Below, piece by piece: positions 1-9,949 of a stretch of 64,000 nt of DNA. A model generated the notes under the pieces. It was not told the DNA's origin. It worked only from the letters and a program-made list of their open reading frames with translations, and searched no databases. This DNA comes from Strigamia acuminata (Eukaryota; Arthropoda; Chilopoda; Geophilomorpha; Linotaeniidae): contig OX442315.1 in assembly GCA_949358305.1 (NCBI GenBank), positions 7,838,427 to 7,902,426 on the forward strand, read 5' to 3'. Position numbers and translations under genes: made by a program. Position 1 is the first letter of the stretch. Each line of letters begins with the position of its first letter.

Positions 1-748
1 CAAATTTGCGTTGGCCAATCTCAAATTATCATTAGCAATTTCTAAATCTTTTTGGGCTTGATTTAGTTGCTCGAGCCTTTGTTGATGCTCTTCGTCAGTA
101 ATTAGCCAGGAAGCTTTTTCCTGCTCTAATTGTAACAACTTAACATGGTCATTCGCACGTTGTTGTTTTAGTTCGGCATTTTGCTGCTGCATTTCTGCAT
201 GCATTCGCTCGAACTCTGCTTGTAAGCTTGTTCTGACGATTTCAACGTCTTTTTGGCTTTGTTTGCGAACCATAGCTTTGTGGATTTGCTCCACAGTCAT
301 TTCGCTAGTGACTTTTACTCCCTCGAGCCTAGCTTGCTCACGGAGTGCGTCCATCATGGTGACACGCACGGGAGAATGAGAAACTTCCATATTGGAATTC
401 TCAGAATCTTGCTGTGCTGCACCTTGGACTGGTGATGAATTCAGCGAGTGCTCTGCACTTGACGATTGAATTCGTAAATTCAAATCATCGTTTTGCGTCT
501 TGGAACGGCCACTTCCAGTTGGATTATTTAAGTCCAACTGGCCGCTGGGCGGGGATGGCTGTTGTCGCTCCAACGCTTGCGTGAATTCATTCACGATTAA
601 CTGTGCCGAGTTACAGTTAGCTGTTTGATCCATGGCTTCAAACAGTTCTTGTGACTCAGTCACTTCTTGATCCACGACTGGTAGATCGATCGCCACTCGT
701 CTCTTCGCCGGCCTTCCTCTCGGTCTCTTTTCTGAAGGAGTCGCCATT
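1..748 (-). CDS. Gag N-terminal part of Ty3/gypsy element B (partial, runs off left edge)
   Basis: On the minus strand an uninterrupted reading frame starts at the ATG at 746-748 and stays open to base 1, so only the first ~249 residues are visible. The start lies ~100 nt downstream of a primer-binding site and LTR end, which is the position of gag. Residues 7-16 (KRPRGRPAKR) look like an AT-hook with the RGRP core. Residues ~125-160 are followed by a long Gln/Glu/Leu-rich stretch (to the edge) with coiled-coil character. A short segment (DALREQARLEGV) resembles DAMQLAQAEGV in Gag of element C, and the LTR/primer layout is the same, so B and C probably belong to one lineage. No zinc knuckle or pol is visible because the element leaves the window. 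Confidence 0.75.
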
Positions 749-840
749 TTTCAATGAGGATTTAGAAAGGATAGAGAAGAAAGATAAGCAAGATAAAAAT
801 GGCGGGTAAATTTTAACTGTCAAAAATTTATACAATGTCT

Positions 841-858
841 ATCCCGGCCGGGCCCCCA
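841..858 (-). promoter_or_regulatory. Primer-binding site of element B
   Basis: Read on the minus strand, the 18 bases after the LTR end plus a CG spacer are TGGGGGCCCGGCCGGGAT. This differs at two positions from the well-known tRNA-Pro type primer site (TGGGGGCTCGTCCGGGAT) and resembles the site of element C. It would prime minus-strand DNA synthesis. It fixes the LTR end at 861 and the direction of the element. Confidence 0.7.
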
Positions 859-860
859 CG

Positions 861-1687
861 TGCTGCGATCCGGGTTTTTATCACACTAAATTACTAATTA
901 ATATAGGTGAAACCGCAGGTGAATGCTATAAAAGACTTACAATCGGCGGCCTTAAATTATCTAGGGGTTAAGTTTAAGGAAAAGAAATAAAAAGACAGTT
1001 TATAGTATAAAAATGACACAATATATTTATTCGGTTTATTACAATATATATTAAAATAATACGATATATCACAGAATGCGACAAGTCGCGAAAAGAAATG
1101 AGCGGGAACAATGGAAGGGCTTGCAACGACTGTTGCAAGCTACAAAGCGTCAGAAATGGCGCTTAAACAACACGATGTTGTTGAGCGAAGGCAAATGTCT
1201 TCGTTTTGCAAACTCACGAACGATGGTCGGAGACGATGGTTCTCGTGGGTTTCTTCTGTCCTCGTACGACGGCTCGGCGGCGGTGGTTCACGGGGCAGGC
1301 GTCCGGCTCTCGTTCGATGGCGGTGGCTGACGTTCGCGCGACAGCGACGGCGATGGTTCACGATCGTCGGGAAACTTCTACTTCTCGTTACGATTGCTGG
1401 AATTAGCTGCGGCTAATTCAAGCAGGATAGCTGGCTTTGTATGTTTTACAAAGCAAGCTGGTGAAACTTGGAATACACGGTCCACTATCAATACTTTTCA
1501 GGAGCGAACAAGCAGTGATGTTGTGGTGTGTGTATTTTTGTCAAGAGTCCCGATTTGAGCCAAGGCGCGAGCCCAGCACGCTTCAATATTGCGCAGAAAA
1601 CCTGCGCACTTAGCTCAAATGGGTGCAACTAGTGGTTATTACACCATATTGCACCATAACGGCTAATAACCGTTTTCACCCCGGACA
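861..1687 (-). repeat. 5' LTR of gypsy element B
   Basis: The inner end (minus strand ...GCAGCA, at 861) directly precedes CG and the primer site, the arrangement seen in element C. A polyadenylation signal AATAAA lies on the minus strand near 1025-1030. The outer end is tentative: TGTCCGGGGTG on the minus strand at 1687 gives TG...CA ends and a length of ~827 bp, close to the ~822 bp of LTR A. The second LTR is outside the window, so the outer end and target duplication cannot be checked. Confidence 0.6.
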
Positions 1688-2220
1688 ACCTGGGGTGATA
1701 TGTGCCTAGAGAGGATTTCTCCCCTCGGTCACATGATCTGACTTGGCGTGTGCCACAGTCAAATTAATTAGAAGACAATTAATTTTATCTTCTAAGTTGG
1801 TGAATATTTTGAGATCACCACAAGCACTAGCGAATTCGGCCACGGGTTCTCCTTTATTTCGCTTCTTATTTCGGAAACGGACGATTTTGCCTTGAAAACT
1901 CGTGAAAACGTGCCTCCTTGCTCTGTTGCAGCACCGACCTGGTTCGGCAACTGAACAGGCATTGCGCTGGCGACCCCAAAGTTGCACTGCTAGGTGTATT
2001 ACGCCAGTTGAGCAACGCTAGACTAATGTCAGACCCGTCCTTGCTACACCGCTTGATGATTCCTTTTGCCGTCTGCACTCTTCTCTCAGCCAGACCATTC
2101 GCCCTCAAAATCCCATTCCTCCGCAAATCTGTGAAAGTCGTGTAACGCGTACAGCAGACCGTAGTCTGACTCGAATATTTCCGGTATTCCGTGCACCGAG
2201 AACCATGTCTTCAAAAATCT
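1688..2220 (-). pseudogene. Scrambled Ty3/gypsy fragments: integrase core/C-terminal part plus a gag piece
   Basis: Minus-strand translation of ~2214-2086 shows an integrase core piece (FSVHGIPEIFESDYG, cf. the SDNG motif), and 2126-1935 in another frame shows the following part (ANGLAERRVQTAKG ... LNWRNTP ... LGSPAQ). A frameshift separates them. Then 1900-1800 carries a gag piece (GKIVRFRNKKRNKGEPVAEFASA region) that also occurs at 3962-4321. The order integrase then gag again cannot be a simple element; it is a rearranged, non-functional remnant. Family assignment rests on the motif order known for gypsy integrases. Confidence 0.7.
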
Positions 2221-3961
2221 TTGAAAATCATCTATTATCAAATGAAAATCACCTATTATCAAATGAAAATCACCTATTATCAAATGAAAATCACCTATTA
2301 TCAAATGAAAATCACCTATTATCAAATGAAAATCACCTATTATCAAATGAAAATCACCTATTATCAAATGAAAATCACCTATTATCAAATGAAAATCACC
2401 TATTATCAAATGAAAATCACCTATTATCAAATGAAAATCACCTATTATCAAGTGAAAATCACCTATTATCAAATGAAAATCACCTATTATCAAGTGAAAA
2501 TCACCTATTATCAAATGAAAATCACCTATTATCAAATGAAAATCACCTATTATCAAATGAAAATCACCTATTATCAAATGAAAATCACCTATTATCAAAT
2601 GAAAATCACCTATTATCAAATGAAAATCACTTATTATCAAATGAAAATCACCTATTATCAAATGAAAATCACCTATTATCAAATGAAAATCACCTATTAT
2701 CAAATGAAAATCACCTATTATCAAATGAAAATCACCTATTATCAAATGAAAATCACCTATTATCAAATGAAAATCACCTATTATCAAATGAAAATCACCT
2801 ATTATCAAATGAAAATCACCTATTATCAAATGAAAATCACCTATTATCAAATGAAAATCACCTATTATCAAATGAAAATCACCTATTATCAAATGAAAAT
2901 CACCTATTATCAAATGAAAATCACCTATTATCAAATGAAAATCACCTATTATCAAATGAAAATCACCTATTATCAAATGAAAATCACCTATTATCAAATG
3001 AAAATCACCTATTATCAAATGAAAATCACCTATTATCAAATGAAAATCACCTATTATCAAATGAAAATCACCTATTATCAAATGAAAATCACCTATTATC
3101 AAATGAAAATCACCTATTATCAAATGAAAATCACCTATTATCAAATGAAAATCACCTATTATCAAATGAAAATCACCTATTATCAAATGAAAATCACCTA
3201 TTATCAAATGAAAATCACCTATTATCAAATGAAAATCACCTATTATCAAATGAAAATCACCTATTATCAAATGAAAATCACCTATTATCAAATGAAAATC
3301 ACCTATTATCAAATGAAAATCACCTATTATCAAATGAAAATCACCTATTATCAAATGAAAATCACCTATTATCAAATGAAAATCACCTATTATCAAATGA
3401 AAATCACCTATTATCAAATGAAAATCACCTATTATCAAATGAAAATCACCTATTATCAAATGAAAATCACCTATTATCAAATGAAAATCACCTATTATCA
3501 AATGAAAATCACCTATTATCAAATGAAAATCACCTATTATCAAATGAAAATCACCTATTATCAAATGAAAATCACCTATTATCAAATGAAAATCACCTAT
3601 TATCAAATGAAAATCACCTATTATCAAATGAAAATCACCTATTATCAAATGAAAATCACCTATTATCAAATGAAAATCACCTATTATCAAATGAAAATCA
3701 CCTATTATCAAATGAAAATCACCTATTATCAAATGAAAATCACCTATTATCAAATGAAAATCACCTATTATCAAATGAAAATCACCTATTATCAAATGAA
3801 AATCACCTATTATCAAATGAAAATCACCTATTATCAAATGAAAATCACCTATTATCAAATGAAAATCACCTATTATCAAATGAAAATCACCTATTATCAA
3901 ATGAAAATCACCTATTATCAAATGAAAATCACCTATTATCAAATGAAAATCACCTATTATC
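2215..3961. repeat. 21-bp satellite array 1 (~83 copies)
   Basis: Tandem, head-to-tail copies of the 21-base unit CACCTATTATCAAATGAAAAT without spacers. Copies are almost identical; I see only single-base variants (AAGTG near 2452 and 2494, CACTTATT near 2631). Each unit contains TTATCA, i.e. TGATAA on the other strand, a match to the GATA-factor consensus WGATAR. Because 21 is a multiple of three, several frames on both strands are open across the array; these are not genes. The array sits exactly between a gag fragment and an integrase fragment of the same broken gypsy element. Confidence 0.97.
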
Positions 3962-4321
3962 GCCAAACTTACAATATTTTGTAAGTGTGTGCAAAGCACT
4001 AGCGAATTCGGCCACGGATTCTCCTTTATTTCGCTTCCTATTTCGGAAACGGACAATTTTGCCTTGAGCAATCGGTTTTGGCTTTTGGTGTTTTTTCATC
4101 AATTCGATCAATTTTTTGTATTTAAGTTCCGTAGGAGCCTTCGGCCGCGCCAAATCCACTATTTTTGTGAAAGTGGCCATTCCCACGCACGCTAAGAGTG
4201 TATTCACCTTATCGGCGTCCTCGACGACTTTATTGCACGTGAAAACGCACCCCATTTGCATGACGTACGTCTCCCAGTCGTCGAGCGGGTTATATTTCTC
4301 GGGAGTACCGATTAGCGGCAT
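3962..4321 (-). pseudogene. Gag fragment of a Ty3/gypsy element (truncated by satellite array 1)
   Basis: Minus-strand frame from ATG at 4319-4321 encodes PLIGTPEKYNPLDDWETY, then ADKVNTLLACVG and GKIVRFRNRKRNKGESVAEF, ending in LTKYCKFG at the satellite border. This is the usual order of the gag core of K02A2.6-like gypsy elements (a DDWe.Y start, a kk..LL..cG segment, then RF..R.rn.gESVaEf). About 120 residues are present; the rest of gag, protease, RT and RNase H are missing and replaced by the 21-bp array. The same GKIVRFRN segment recurs at ~1800-1900. Confidence 0.8.
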
Positions 4322-4478
4322 GTTTGCACAGAAATTTTCACAAAAAGCACAAGAAAAACTCACAAAGTCGAAAACGGGTCTAATGGTCAACGCGTGGTCA
4401 CAAGTCCAAGTTTTTCATCAAAGACGAACAGGAATAGCACAAAAAGTTCATCCAATCGGTGGATTCGTGTAGAAAACA

Positions 4479-4495
4479 TCTCTCGTCGCCAATAA
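4479..4495 (-). promoter_or_regulatory. Gypsy primer-binding/leader motif (TTATTGGCGACGAGAG)
   Basis: Minus-strand TTATTGGCGACGAGAG lies ~160 nt upstream of the gag fragment start. TTGGCGACGAG is a motif I know from the leader just inside the 5' LTR of many animal gypsy elements. It therefore marks the boundary between LTR and internal region of the broken element. Confidence 0.5.
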
Positions 4496-4689
4496 TGTGT
4501 TCTAATCGTTCGATATAAAGATGAAAGTTGATGCAAATGTACATGAGGTCAAAAAGCAGCCATCTTGGAGTTGAAATTTACATAAGTGTTTTTTAATACG
4601 TGAAGAAGTACGGAGGGCGCTCTTGCTAACGAACGCGTCATGAATTAACAATAAAACAAAATGGAGTAGAAACACTCCAGTTTTCACAG
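4496..4689 (-). repeat. Putative short 5' LTR (~194 bp) of the broken gypsy element
   Basis: On the minus strand the block runs TGTGAAAACTGG ... GATTAGAACACA, i.e. TGTG...CACA ends, and abuts the leader motif at 4479-4495. The minus strand contains no clear TATA box; a TTTTATTG stretch is present. No second copy is visible near the other fragments, so the outer boundary is inferred only from the TG/CA ends. Confidence 0.35.
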
Positions 4690-4808
4690 ATACGGAGTGC
4701 TAAATTAATCTTTTAATTTTTATTTGTCAATTATTTTGAGCTACAAATTACAAATAATGAGTAATTCAGTATTTTAAATTAACAAATAATTTCATCAAAC
4801 AAACATTC

Positions 4809-5240
4809 TTAGTCGTCGTGCAAACCAATTTGACGATCTCTCCAAGTACATGGTGGCTTACAACAGAATGCCATATTTCCCACAAAACAATCCAATTCAT
4901 GTTTGTCAAAATACGTAAGATTGGTCTTCGAAAGAGAGCACTGCTGGAAACCATTCGGGCATTTACCCTTGCAGTACGGTGGAGTTCCATTCCAGTGACA
5001 ACGATAGTTCGTTCCCAATCCCAGTAACAACCACAACATCATAAAGAAAACAAAAATAAACAGATATGGCTTCATACTGCTGGCAAAAACAGAAAGAAAT
5101 ATAATTATATTAACATAATATTTCGGCTAGAAATGGCAAAATTGTTTGAAATAAAAATTAGCTTTTTGTTTTCTAAGTTCAGTTAAAATCCAAAAAAAGC
5201 TTACCTGGGTACTTGGATACTGGATACAATAGTTACAGTT
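4809..5240 (-). CDS. Small secreted cysteine-rich peptide gene (88 aa) with an intron in the 5' UTR
   Basis: The coding exon runs on the minus strand from ATG 5075 to a stop at 4809. Residues 1-21 (MKPYLFIFVFFMMLWLLLGLG) form a typical signal peptide; the mature part of ~66 residues has eight cysteines in the pattern C-x8-C-x3-C-x6-C-...-C-x7-CC-x3-C, beginning YRCHWNGTPPYCKGKCPNGF. A CxWxGTxPxC start is a pattern I have seen in small invertebrate secreted proteins, but I cannot name the family. A strong acceptor (TTTTTGCCAG) lies three bases before the ATG and a matching donor (CCCAG then GTAAGC) lies at ~5207, giving a short 5' UTR exon at ~5208-5240 and an intron of ~130 bp. This splice context supports a real, expressed gene. 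Function unknown; it could be a defence, signalling or venom-like peptide, and nothing here decides. Confidence 0.65.
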
Positions 5241-5684
5241 GGTCAGTTTTGGAAAACAACAACTTATGAATATGTTTAATTTACGCTGGATTATTGTTAG
5301 TGATAATTTTTTATGGTGAAATTGCTAGATTTTATGTAATATTGTTAATTTTAATGGTTGTATTATTAATTTTAATTGTTGTATTGTTATTACACAGTAA
5401 AATTGCATCCTTGATTAAATGGCGGATCTACCTGCCATTTAGTAGATCCTTGAGAACAAATTAATTGTGGTATTTGATAAACACAATGCAATTACATGAT
5501 TTTATAGAACTGTGTACACAACAACTGGCAAGTTTTCAAACAACAAAAAGGTTACAATTTATTGCCCATTTACTGTTGTTATGCTTTTTAATAATGCATA
5601 CATGATAATTAAAATAATTATTTTGTGACCGTTTGGCCACCCACGGTGACCCACTTCACTTCACACAAAGCTCTCTTGCCCCTG
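5241..5684. other. AT-rich spacer without recognisable gene
   Basis: Mostly low-complexity A/T sequence with repeated TATTGTTAATTTTAAT-like phrases at 5335-5395. I see no open frame with domain character and no clear element ends. Confidence 0.6.
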
Positions 5685-6387
5685 GTCACCTATTGTCGAA
5701 TGAAAATAACCTATTATCAAATGAAAATCACCTATTGTCGAATGAAAATCATCTATTATCGATTGAAAATCACCTATTATCGAATGAAAATCACCTATTA
5801 TCGAATGAAAATCACCTATTATCGATTGAAAATCACCTATTATCGAATGAAAATCACCTATTATCGAATGAAAATCACCTATTATCGAATGAAAATCACC
5901 TATTATCGAATGAAAATCACCTATTATCGAATGAAAATCACCTAACATTGTATGAAAATCACCTATTATCGAATGAAAATCACCTAACATTGTATGAAAA
6001 TCACCTAACATTGTATGAAAATCACCTAACATTGTATGAAAATCACCTAACATTGTATGAAAATCACCTAACATTGTATGAAAATCACCTAACATTGTAT
6101 GAAAATCACCTAACATTGTATGAAAATCACCTAACATTGTATGAAAATCACCTAACATTGTATGAAAATCACCTAACATTGTATGAAAATCACCTAACAT
6201 TGTATGAAAATCACCTAACATTGTATGAAAATCACCTAACATTGTATGAAAATCACCTAACATTGTATGAAAATCACCTAACATTGTATGAAAATCACCT
6301 AACATTGTATGAAAATCACCTAACATTGTATGAAAATCACCTAACATTGTATGAAAATCACCTAACATTGTATGAAAATCATCTAAA
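5685..6387. repeat. 21-bp satellite array 2 (~33 copies, two subfamilies)
   Basis: Same 21-base period and framework as array 1 (CACCTA...TGAAAAT). Units up to ~5940 are mostly CACCTATTATCGAATGAAAAT (12 or so, with ATTGTCGAATG and ATTATCGATTG variants). From ~5941 the unit is CACCTAACATTGTATGAAAAT (about 20), with a single old-type unit inserted at ~5961-5981. No gypsy coding remains flank this array. Open frames across it (5633-6403 plus; 5661-6392 minus) are a consequence of the period and are not genes. Confidence 0.95.
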
Positions 6388-6420
6388 AACAAGTAAAAAC
6401 TAACAAAAGCAGTAAAAATA

Positions 6421-7064
6421 ATTTGCTTTCAAAGAATAGAGGTCCTACAACATAAATTCATACTTTATGCGTGTTTATATGCATTTTTATTATAGTCATA
6501 ATTTTGTTGATTGCATGATTTTATTATTATAATTATACGTGTAGACCTATTGATTAATATTCATTAAGAAAATTAACGCCGTAAACCCACTAATAGGCCA
6601 TTCCCGTGATTTATTGGCTCATAGAACACATTAAAAAACACTAACCTTTAATGGAAACCAAACATTAAAATTTGATGATGTTTGCATTAGTTCCATTTCT
6701 TCTTTGCAGTCTACGCCATTCCTTTCAACACATAACTAGATCTTTGGCTCACCATACTAAACCATCTATTGCTTCTTCTATATCTTCATCTCTTTTTTTA
6801 TCGAATTTCCCTAACTCTGACTATTGTAGCTCTTGGCCTAAATCCTCTATTAGACCCTCCAACAGAACCAATGCAAAGTTCATAAATTTTTAATGTTTGG
6901 TTTCCATTAAAAGATAGTGTTTTTTAATGTGTTCTGTAAGCCTACAATTATAATGATAAAATCGTGCAATCAACACGATTAAGACTATAATAAAAATGAA
7001 AATAAACACGCATAAAATATGAATTTATGTTGTAAGAGCACTTTCCTTTGAAAGCAATTTTGTT
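6421..7064. mobile_element. Long foldback (inverted-repeat) element
   Basis: The left arm (6421-6676) and right arm (6882-7064) are inverted copies. Matching phrases include TTTGCTTTCAAAG, TACAACATAAATTCATA, ATGCGTGTTTAT, TTTATTATAGTC, TTGATTGCA and then AACACATTAAAAAACACTA and ATGGAAACCAAACATTAAAA. The left arm has an extra ~60-base block (~6540-6600). The ~200-base centre (6679-6880) contains a 73-codon open frame with no recognisable product. The structure fits a non-autonomous DNA transposon or foldback element. It ends ~20 bp before the TATA box of the channel gene. Confidence 0.8.
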
Positions 7065-7083
7065 TTTGTTGACATTGTAGAGT

Positions 7084-7118
7084 TATAAAAAGCAAGTTTA
7101 CATTGCATGCTTTTCACT
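7084..7118 (+). promoter_or_regulatory. Core promoter of the DEG/ENaC gene
   Basis: TATAAAAAG begins at 7084, and an initiator-like TTTTCACTG lies ~27 bp downstream, ending near 7118. The first in-frame ATG is at 7212, giving a ~95-nt 5' UTR without an upstream ATG that would compete strongly. The spacing is that of a standard TATA/Inr promoter; transcription start is inferred. Confidence 0.5.
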
Positions 7119-7211
7119 GAGAAATATTCATTGCATCAACTTGAGTTGTTTCTTCAACAATTTCCAATTTGCTGCTGTACTTCAAGCTGACAAAGAGAAC
7201 GAGTTTAGAGG

Positions 7212-9930
7212 ATGACGACTAGGATCAATTCTGTGGGACTGTGGACCTTACACAAGCGCCTCAAAGTCACTAATACTACTGACACAAGTCCGCCAAGCAT
7301 CAGAAAGATGCTGGATCCCAATTACAACTTTTTCTTCAAGATGCTTTGGGTTGTTGCAATTATCACTTGTTCTGGTCTTTGCGTCTATCAGACAGGCTTC
7401 AGGATTCAGTACTACCTTCAGAAGCCTACCGCTGACAAGTTTGAGATAAAGCCGTTGGCTTCGGGCACATTTCCGTCTGTTGTGCTCTGCTCCAATGGGT
7501 TGGAAAACGTCTGGAAAAAGCAGCGTGAGCCATTTTTAATATGCAAACAAAACGTATCAGCTTGTGAGGCCTTGTTCCGACAATGGACAACTCCGTTTAA
7601 ACAGAAGAATACTACAATGGAAACGGAGATTGAGATTCTCAGTGGACTTAACCCCACTGCGATTAAATTTAGCAGTCGTGTAAGTTTAGTTTAGTTTTAG
7701 TTCTATGTACCCATCTTATATGTAAAACTTCCCAAGCAGGGCTGGATTGGGAACAAATTTATCACTGGTAAATCTGTACAAATTTCTAATGGGAAATCTG
7801 GATAGGTTGGACCACGCGGGAAATGAATTGAAATTGCCGCTATCCCACCAGGCCAGCCAGCACTGGTCCCACGCGGTCTAATAGATAATACTTTGGTAGA
7901 AAAATTATTTGTTTTGTTTTGGTTTGATTTTAGCACAATTAATGTCATTAATAAATCATTTGTAGGCTTAAAGCCATTAGTTACTAGGGTCATGCCTCTT
8001 TGAAACTTGGGTTAGCATGTTTTATTCAAAATAGTCTAATAAAATAGTAGCTAATAACTTATTCAAAATTTTGTGGATACGTGCTTGTAATTCAGAATTT
8101 ATTGCAGTGTCCCTTATTTTCTCAACAAAGTAAACTGTGTAATGGAGTAGCAGTGACAACTAAAATGAAAGTACAAGAATTGGACACCATATGGGGTAGT
8201 TGCCTGGTTCTTACTTTGAGTAAGTTTTGATAGAATTTTCTTATAAATGTAGACTTTATTATTGCTATTCTTTGCTCATAGAAAATAAAAAGGGATACAG
8301 GGCACCTGCTAACTGGATTTTGCTGAGTTGGGATAATGCCTCGTTTGCCCGGTCTCCTTTACAGGACATGAAATTACCAACTGATTACTATGTAGGTGTA
8401 TAAATCAATAGGTTTGAAGTAAGCAAACTCACAACATTTTTATATATTGTTCAGTTCTTTCTTCAAGCAAGTGAATCATATCTTACTAGACATGATGCTA
8501 TTTACTTAGCTAAAACTCTTGAGTTTGGTTATGAAACAGTGGTGAGAATTACAGCTCATAAGGTAAGCTATGCAATTATGTATCTAACAACGAAAAGTAA
8601 ACATCTTTACTTGCAATTTTGCAGTTCCGTTTTTTAAATTCTACGAAGCGGCCATGCACCGACGACTTGTCATACGTTAAATGCTTTGACTCATTCGTGG
8701 ACAATCTACTTGCCAAAAACTTAAGTTGTCAGTAAGTTTTCCACATAGACTTAGTTATTGGGTTAAAAGGGCCGTAGATCAGCGGTACCAGATGCCAAAT
8801 TGTGCCAGGCTTCGAGAGATCACCGTTCTCTGACAGAATCACAATGGACAATGGGCACCTTATTGCGATTTTCTACAATAAAAATGTGATGTCGCAGGAA
8901 AAACTAACTCGTTTTGGGTTTTGCACAACTTGCCACAAAACGGGCGCCGTGTTTAATCATCCAGCGTCAAGATTACAAGAGGGTTTGAGGGTTTGAGACT
9001 ATTTAATCTCATTTCCATCCCATACAAGTGAAGAGGACAAATCTTCAATAATGATTTGTCCTCACAACTCAAAGTAAACAAAATCTAGGATTTACTATGA
9101 ACAATCACAAAAATAACAAAAACAAAATGATGCATAGTTCAGAGATTACACAAAATACAAGCCAATTATAAAGTAAGTCAGCATTAACACAATAAATAAA
9201 TACCTAGATGGCAAATGCTTAACATTAGAGCACTATTAAAACATTTGGTTAAACATGAGACCACACTATTCTCATTATATTTACGCCAACACTTGTTGTA
9301 CCCAATCCAGAAATGTACAGCTAATCACACAATAGTTAGACAACAACTAAATAAAAGAGAATACCCAACACACCGGACATTTTTAGCACAGGTTTTGGCA
9401 CTAATTAATCGGTTTTCGGCAAAGTGTATAATTCCAATTCTGTTCTGATTTGATAAATCAATCTGTTTACAGAATTCCCATGTTGAAGTCAGGAAACTTG
9501 GCCTCATGTCCAAATCTCGAGCTAGCAATCGATGCATTTGCAAGCTCTCATTTGGTATACAGGTCACTGAAATCTTCGTCGGGCAGCTGTATTCGCGAAT
9601 GTGAGCAAATCATTTACAAAATGACTTTGGATGGCAAGGTGAAAGCGAAGGACAATCAGACAAAACTCAAGCTCTTATATTATGATGACACCATAGAAGA
9701 ACGGACTGAGTTTAATATATTTTCTTTATCAGAACTAGTTTGTGAAATCGGTGGATTGGTTAGCTTGTTCTTGGGAATATGCTTTTTCACTGTGTTTGGA
9801 AGATTTGAAAGTTTGGCAACACGGTTTATTCGTAAGTGTTCTCATTAAACATATGCTCTGCTACAAATAATGCACTTAAAGAAAAAGTTTAATTTGTGTT
9901 ACAGCTGCTACTGTTAGCTGTGAATATTAA
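7212..9930 (+). CDS. DEG/ENaC-family (amiloride-sensitive/pickpocket-like) sodium channel subunit
   Basis: Seven exons with GT-AG borders and matching phases: 7212-7679, 8108-8219, 8282-8391, 8455-8562, 8625-8731, 9473-9831 and 9905-9930 (~429 aa; without the last junction the frame reads on to a stop at 9848). Features in order: short cytoplasmic N-terminus; TM1 in MLWVVAIITCSGLCVYQTGF (residues ~44-63); FPSVVLCSN just after, matching the family's FPxVTxCN; an extracellular part with a WGSCLVLT box; and TM2 with the family signature GGLVSLFLGICFF (consensus G-x-S/L-x-LFLGxS). DEG/ENaC proteins form trimeric Na+ channels in the plasma membrane. The protein is short for the family and the extracellular part has few cysteines. 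AATAAA at 9944-9949 fits its polyadenylation signal. Family assignment is firm; the ligand or stimulus is unknown. Confidence 0.85.
7737..7873 (+). mobile_element. Short inverted-repeat element, GGGCTGGAcTGG family, copy 1 (in channel intron 1)
   Basis: Starts CAGGGCTGGATTGGGAACAA and ends GCCAGCCAGCACTGG, i.e. roughly inverted ends. The same opening phrase occurs at 44431 and, inverted, at ~43795-43808. It is a small non-coding MITE-like element inserted in intron 1. Confidence 0.6.
8768..8840 (+). repeat. Possible tRNA-derived SINE head in channel intron 5
   Basis: GGGCCGTAGATCAGCGGTA resembles a Pol III A box, and GGCTTCGAGAGATC about 40 bases later resembles a B box (GGTTCGANNCC). The intervening sequence does not fold as a tRNA that I can draw, so this is at most a degenerate SINE. 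Confidence 0.25.
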
Positions 9931-9943
9931 TTTGCACAAAGTT

Positions 9944-9949
9944 AATAAA
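9944..9949 (+). terminator. Polyadenylation signal of the DEG/ENaC gene
   Basis: AATAAA 14 nt after the proposed stop codon at 9928-9930. No other AATAAA lies between the stop and this site. Confidence 0.5.

Noticed and set aside
2086-4071. Open frames of ~600-660 codons on both strands across the 21-bp array
   Set aside because: They exist only because the 21-base unit has no stop in those frames; the residues are a perfect 7-mer repeat on each strand and shift identity with frame.
4809-5075. Calling the cysteine-rich peptide a toxin
   Set aside because: Small secreted cysteine-rich proteins have many roles, and no diagnostic toxin scaffold is recognisable.
2215-6387. CRISPR-like array
   Set aside because: Units are directly adjacent with no unique spacers, and the DNA is eukaryotic.
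5633-6403. Open frames of ~250 codons across array 2
   Set aside because: Same cause: a 21-base unit without stops.
8768-8840. A functional tRNA gene
   Set aside because: A- and B-box-like phrases are present but no cloverleaf with anticodon arm or acceptor pairing can be drawn.
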